Origin: Mesorhizobium sp. ORS 3324
GTDB lineage: Bacteria > Pseudomonadota > Alphaproteobacteria > Rhizobiales > Rhizobiaceae
Reading direction: 5' to 3'
NCBI GenBank assembly: GCA_000824825.2
Contig: LM655207.1
Coordinates: 65,330 to 129,329 of the forward strand
Length of the DNA: 64,000 bases
Both the position numbers and the translations under genes were made by a program. The notes below the pieces were generated by a model. It was given only the letters and a program-made list of their open reading frames with translations, searched no databases and had not been told where the DNA came from. Below are positions 60,216-64,000 of this stretch, piece after piece (the stretch's first letter is position 1; each line of letters opens with the position of its first letter).

Positions 60216-61769
60216 ATGACATCGACGGCGCAGGAACTGCACCCCGCACCCACGTTGGCACCGGGCAGGACGATCCTCGAATTGAAGGGCCTCGAAAAGC
60301 GCTATCCCGGCACGCATGCGCTGAAGCCGGTGGACCTTGCCTTCAAGTCGGGCGAGATCCACGCCATCGTCGGCGAGAACGGCGCCGGCAAATCGACCCT
60401 GATCAAGCTGCTCACCGGCGTCATGCCGCGCACTTCCGGCGAGGTCATCTGGGAGGGCAGGCCCGAGGCGCTCGCCACGCCGCATGAGGCGATGGCGCTC
60501 GGCATCAACGCCGTCCACCAGGAGGTCGTGCTGTGCCGCCACCTCACCGTCGCCGCCAACATGTTCCTTGGCGAGGAGAATTCCCGCTTTGGCCTCTTGC
60601 AACAGCGCGCCATGGTCAGGGACGCGCAGCGGATCATCGACGGCCTCGGCTTCGATCTGCCGGCCCATGTCATGCTCGGCGACCTCACCATCGGCCAGCA
60701 GCAGCTGATCGCGGCCGCCCGCGCCACCGTGCGCGGCACAAAATTCCTGATCTTCGACGAGCCGACCGCCTATCTCACCCGCAAGGAAGCCGACCAGCTC
60801 TTCACGCTGATCCGCCGGCTGAAGGGCGAAGGCGTCACCATCATCTATATCAGCCATCGCATGGAAGAGGTGTTCGAGCTTGCCGACCGCGTCTCGGTGC
60901 TGCGCGACGGGACCCTCGTCGGCACCCGCGACATCGCCGAGACCAACGAGCCGGAGCTGGTCAAGCTGATGATCAACCGCTCGATCGAGCAGATCTACCA
61001 CAAGGAGCATTTCACGCCGGGCGCGACCCTCGTCGAGACGAAGAACCTCTCTGGCAAGGGTTTCGAGAATGTTTCGATGACCGTCCGCGCCGGCGAGATC
61101 GTCGGCCTTTACGGGCTGATCGGCGCCGGACGCAGCGAATTCGTCACCACGCTTTATGGCCGCCACAGGAAGTCGGCCGGCCAGATCCTGTGGCAGGGCA
61201 AGGAGGTGGAGGTCAATTCCGAGCATGACGCGATCCGGCTCGGCATGGCGCTGGCGCCGGAAAGCCGCCGCGACCAGGGTCTCTGCCTCAACCTGCCGGT
61301 CGGGCTGAACCTCAACCTGCCGATCTACAAGCGCATCTCGAACAATCTTCTGATCTCCGGCTCGCGCGAGAAGGCCGAAGCCGAGCGCCAGATCGCGGAT
61401 CTGCGCATCAAGACGCCGACCCGCCATGCGCTCGCCTCCAGCCTGTCGGGTGGCAACCAGCAGAAGATCGTCATCGGCAAGTGGCTGGCGCATGGCGCCA
61501 AGCTGTTCATCTTCGACGAGCCTACGGTCGGCGTCGATGTCGGCACCAAGGCCGAGATCTACCGCCTGTTCTCGACGCTGCTGTCCAAGGGCGCCGGCAT
61601 CATCCTGATCTCGTCCTATCTGCCCGAGGTCTACGAGCTCGCCGACACGCTGCATGTGTTCCGCCGCGGCAAGCTGGTCGCCACGCATGGCTTCCACACC
61701 GCCAGCCACGAGGACATTTTGAGCCAGGCGCTGGCCGAGAAACAAGAAAAGACGGGAGGACAAAAATGA
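60216..61769 (+). CDS. Sugar ABC transporter ATP-binding protein (RbsA type, duplicated ATPase)
   Basis: This 517-residue CUT2 ATPase has two nucleotide-binding halves. The first half has GENGAGKST (Walker A), LTIGQQQLIAAARA (signature variant) and FLIFDEPTAYLTRKE (Walker B). The second half has the usual degenerate Walker A (LIGAGRSEF), then SLSGGNQQKIVIGKWL and LFIFDEPTVGVDVG. GGGAGG precedes the ATG. Its stop overlaps the permease start (ATGA). Confidence 0.94.
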   Translation: MTSTAQELHPAPTLAPGRTILELKGLEKRYPGTHALKPVDLAFKSGEIHAIVGENGAGKSTLIKLLTGVMPRTSGEVIWEGRPEALATPHEAMALGINAVHQEVVLCRHLTVAANMFLGEENSRFGLLQQRAMVRDAQRIIDGLGFDLPAHVMLGDLTIGQQQLIAAARATVRGTKFLIFDEPTAYLTRKEADQLFTLIRRLKGEGVTIIYISHRMEEVFELADRVSVLRDGTLVGTRDIAETNEPELVKLMINRSIEQIYHKEHFTPGATLVETKNLSGKGFENVSMTVRAGEIVGLYGLIGAGRSEFVTTLYGRHRKSAGQILWQGKEVEVNSEHDAIRLGMALAPESRRDQGLCLNLPVGLNLNLPIYKRISNNLLISGSREKAEAERQIADLRIKTPTRHALASSLSGGNQQKIVIGKWLAHGAKLFIFDEPTVGVDVGTKAEIYRLFSTLLSKGAGIILISSYLPEVYELADTLHVFRRGKLVATHGFHTASHEDILSQALAEKQEKTGGQK

Positions 61770-62731
61770 GCACCGAGGCGATCCCCGCCGAAAGGCCCAA
61801 GCGCAACTACAACGCCCTGTTCGGGCTGACGCTGCTGGCGCTGCTGGTTCTCTTGTGGATCATACTGTCGGTGGCGACGCAGAGTTTCGCCTCTGCAAAC
61901 AACATCTCGAACCTGCTCCGCCAAGGTTCGATGATCGCCATCCTCGCGGTCGGCCAGACTTTCGTCATCATCACCGGCGGCATCGACCTTTCGGTCGGAG
62001 CGGTCGTCGGCTTCTGCACCGTCACCTCAGCGATGCTGATCAATGCTGGAGTGCCGGTCTTTGGCGCCATCCTCATCACCTTGATGGTGGGGGTCGCGAT
62101 TGGCCTGTTCCACGGTTTCGGCATCGTCAAGATGGGCCTGCCGCCCTTCATCATCACGCTGGCGACGCTGACCTCCTTGCGCGGCATCGGCCTGCTGATG
62201 ACCAACGGCAATTCGATCTCGATCAACAACGACGCCTTCCAGGAGTTCTCGCGCAGCTCCTTCGTCGGCGTTCCGAATCTGTTCTGGATGGTGATCCTGG
62301 TCGGCATTCCCGCCTATGTCTTCCTGCATCACAGCCGCTGGGGCCGCTATCTGTTCTCGGTCGGCTCCAATGCCGAGGCCTCGCGCCTGTCCGGCGTCAA
62401 TGTCCAGCGCACCATCTACATGGCCTACACGCTGTCCGGCCTCTGCGCGGCCTTTGTCGGCGTGCTGCTGGCCTCGCGCATCGGCATCGGCAATCCGACG
62501 CAGGCCGAGGGATGGGAACTGCAGGCGATCGCCTCGTCGGTGATCGGCGGCACCTCGCTGTTCGGCGCGGTCGGTTCGGTGCACGGACCGCTGCTTGGCG
62601 CCTTCATTCTGGCTACGATCAATAACGGCGCCAACCTGCTCAACGTCAACGCCTTCTGGCAGCGCATCATCACCGGCGTTCTGATCATCGTCATCGTTTA
62701 CTTCGACGGCCTGCGCCGTCGCGGCAAATGA
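61766..62731 (+). CDS. Sugar ABC transporter permease (RbsC type)
   Basis: The ATG at 61766 follows GGGAGGACAAAA and overlaps the previous stop. The 321-residue protein has about ten hydrophobic segments and CUT2 hallmarks: QGSMIAILAVGQTFVIITGG, IDLSVGAVVGFC, GFGIVKMGLPPFIITLATLT, GSNAEASRLSGVNVQRTIYM and SVIGGTSLFGAVGSVHGPLL. It forms the translocation channel with the RbsA-type ATPase. Confidence 0.94.
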   Translation: MSTEAIPAERPKRNYNALFGLTLLALLVLLWIILSVATQSFASANNISNLLRQGSMIAILAVGQTFVIITGGIDLSVGAVVGFCTVTSAMLINAGVPVFGAILITLMVGVAIGLFHGFGIVKMGLPPFIITLATLTSLRGIGLLMTNGNSISINNDAFQEFSRSSFVGVPNLFWMVILVGIPAYVFLHHSRWGRYLFSVGSNAEASRLSGVNVQRTIYMAYTLSGLCAAFVGVLLASRIGIGNPTQAEGWELQAIASSVIGGTSLFGAVGSVHGPLLGAFILATINNGANLLNVNAFWQRIITGVLIIVIVYFDGLRRRGK

Positions 62732-62802
62732 ACCATCCCTGAAATGACGCGCCGGCCCGCTCGATCGACGCGCCGGCGCTGCAGCAAATACTGGATCAAC
62801 GC

Positions 62803-63819
62803 ATGAAAGCCGTCGTCTGCCGCTCGCCCGGCGACCTTGTCCTCGAAGACCGCGCCGCGCCCGGCGCGCCCCCGCCCGGCTGGGCGCGGGTCGCCGTCAG
62901 CCACGTCGGCATCTGCGGCACCGACTATCACATCTTCGAAGGCAAGCACCCTTTCCTCGCCTATCCGCGCATCATGGGGCACGAGGTGTCGGGCACGGTC
63001 GCGGAACGTGGCGAAGGCGCCGCGCTTTCCGTCGGGGAGGCGGTGATCATCAATCCTTATCTTGCCTGCGGCAAATGCATCGCCTGCCGGCACGGCAAGC
63101 CGAACTGCTGCGTGAGCATCGAGGTGCTCGGCGTGCATCGCGACGGCGCCATGTGCGACGAGATCCTGGTGCCGGCGCAAAACCTTTATCCGGCAAACGG
63201 CCTGTCGCTGGCCGATGCGGCCGCGGTCGAGTTCCTGGCGATCGGCGCGCACGCCGTGCGGCGATCGCTTGCCTCGCCCGGCCAGCGCACCCTGGTCATC
63301 GGCGCCGGCCCGATCGGCCTTGGCACGGCGCTCTTCGCCCGCATCGCCGGGCTGGATGTCAGCCTGCTCGACATGAGCGCCGAGCGGCTCGGTTTCGCCG
63401 AAAGCGAGCTAGGCTTCGCTACGCTCGACGGTTCGAAGGCGCCGGCCGCCGACCTGGTGCGGCAGGCGACGGGCGGCGAAGGCTTCGACCTTGTGCTCGA
63501 CGCGACCGGCAACACGCAATCGGTGCAGTCGGCCTTCGCCCATGTCGCGCACGGCGGCACGCTGGTTCTGGTCAGCGTCGTCAAGGACGACATCACCTTC
63601 TCCGATCCCGAGTTCCACAAACGCGAGATGACGCTGGTCGGCAGCCGCAATGCTCTGCGCGCCGATTTCGACCATGTCGCCGCCTCGATCCGCAACGGGG
63701 CGGTGCCGCTGGCGAAGCTCGTCACCCATCGCACGACCCTTGCCGGCACGCCGCGCGATCTCGCACGATGGGCGCATGAGAAATCCGGCCTGATCAAGGC
63801 GGTCATCGAGGTCGGGTGA
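62803..63819 (+). CDS. Zinc-dependent alcohol dehydrogenase (L-threonine/galactonate dehydrogenase-like)
   Basis: The 338-residue MDR-family protein starts MKAVVCRSPGDLVLEDRAAP. Catalytic zinc ligands are seen in HVGICGTDYHIFEG (Cys) and IMGHEVSGTVAERGEG (His-Glu). Structural zinc Cys are in CGKCIACRHGKPNCC, and the Rossmann motif is LVIGAGPIGLGTALFA. In this operon it probably oxidises a sugar acid or 2-keto-3-deoxy acid. It is the last gene of the module and is followed by a palindromic repeat. Confidence 0.88.
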   Translation: MKAVVCRSPGDLVLEDRAAPGAPPPGWARVAVSHVGICGTDYHIFEGKHPFLAYPRIMGHEVSGTVAERGEGAALSVGEAVIINPYLACGKCIACRHGKPNCCVSIEVLGVHRDGAMCDEILVPAQNLYPANGLSLADAAAVEFLAIGAHAVRRSLASPGQRTLVIGAGPIGLGTALFARIAGLDVSLLDMSAERLGFAESELGFATLDGSKAPAADLVRQATGGEGFDLVLDATGNTQSVQSAFAHVAHGGTLVLVSVVKDDITFSDPEFHKREMTLVGSRNALRADFDHVAASIRNGAVPLAKLVTHRTTLAGTPRDLARWAHEKSGLIKAVIEVG

Positions 63820-63880
63820 GACGCCGGTTCCTTAGTGCGGAAATGCCGGCGGGACAGCACCCCCCTCTGCCCTGGCGGAC

Positions 63881-63902
63881 ATCTCCCCCGCAAGGGGGAG
63901 AT
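63881..63902. repeat. CTCCCCC palindrome, rhizobial intergenic repeat
   Basis: ATCTCCCCC and GGGGGAGAT flank a GCAA tetraloop, giving a perfect 9-bp stem. A related half-element (GATCTCCCCCC...TTGCGGG) starts near 63970, so the region holds at least parts of two copies. Such palindromes are frequent between genes in Mesorhizobium-type genomes and could end the transcript of the sugar operon. Confidence 0.7.
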
Positions 63903-64000
63903 TGGATGTCGCGTCCGCTTTCGCCAATCGCCAGCGTCGCAGGAGGAAAAGCGCCGGCGACGCAACTGCCGATCTCCCCCCCTTGCGGGCATACGCGCTA

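Noticed and set aside
60135..61763. A ~540-codon minus-strand frame opposite the RbsA-type gene
   Set aside because: The RbsA-type ATPase on the plus strand has all motifs and a ribosome site. The reverse frame is a GC-driven artefact.

Overview
The window comes from an alphaproteobacterium of the order Rhizobiales, most likely Mesorhizobium or a close relative. The coding bias is GC-rich and rhizobial. PolA, RNase D, Zur, 6-phosphogluconate dehydrogenase, a GlsB-type stress membrane protein and several CUT-class sugar ABC transporters are arranged as in soil rhizobia. The genus assignment is inference from style and gene content, not from a marker gene.

Layout. (1) 1-3.6 kb is a degraded accessory margin: the 3' end of a transposase, an orphan gene, relics of a prophage lysis cassette, and a stand-alone gene resembling predicted pPIWI-associating nucleases. 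(2) 3.66-21.8 kb is an accessory island. It holds three genes for membrane or secreted proteins of unknown function and a LuxR/LuxI quorum-sensing pair with a perfect 16-bp lux-box-like palindrome. Downstream of luxI on the same strand lies a run of enzyme genes: sedolisin protease, degenerate HAD-hemerythrin fusion, gluconate-dehydrogenase-type subunit 3 plus GMC oxidoreductase, a repeat protein, a nucleoside-phosphorylase-like protein and a UDG-like Cys-cluster protein. Divergent from luxR are genes for tyrosinase, a DUF2182 membrane protein and a caspase-like protein. I regard this as the most novel system in the window. (3) 21.86-31.9 kb is a sugar or polyol uptake and catabolism module: CUT1 ABC transporter, two SDRs, a class I aldolase-like protein, an ADP-dependent-kinase-like protein and a DeoR regulator. 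Regions 2 and 3 are bounded by three direct copies of a ~66-bp sequence. On the minus strand it reads as the last 13 nt of an initiator tRNA(fMet) gene followed by a short spacer and a terminator hairpin. These look like attachment-site scars of stacked islands, although no integrase is visible.

(4) 32.4-41.4 kb is ordinary chromosome: pcm, VOC protein, small stress and hypothetical proteins, an RNase D-like exonuclease, an M20 dipeptidase, polA and a Zur/Fur regulator. Between the dipeptidase and polA I see a probable minus-strand small RNA of ~150 nt with two stem-loops carrying C-rich anti-Shine-Dalgarno loops and a Rho-independent terminator. (5) 41.4-51.6 kb is a second sugar module: aldo-keto reductase, Gfo/Idh/MocA dehydrogenase, TIM-barrel isomerase and a glucose-type ABC transporter, with a divergent LacI-family regulator. 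The regulator has two copies of its probable operator in the shared intergenic region. gnd follows convergently. (6) 51.7-55.0 kb is a copper-handling cluster: CopC-CopD fusion, YcnI/DUF1775, PCu(A)C and a DUF2946 protein. (7) 55.1-63.8 kb is a third sugar module: GntR regulator with two winged-helix regions, UxaA/GarD-type dehydratase, L-fucose-dehydrogenase-like AKR, an RbsBAC-type ABC transporter and a zinc alcohol dehydrogenase. It suggests a non-phosphorylative route for a deoxy-sugar or aldose.

All family assignments are from reading the translated sequences. No database search was run.
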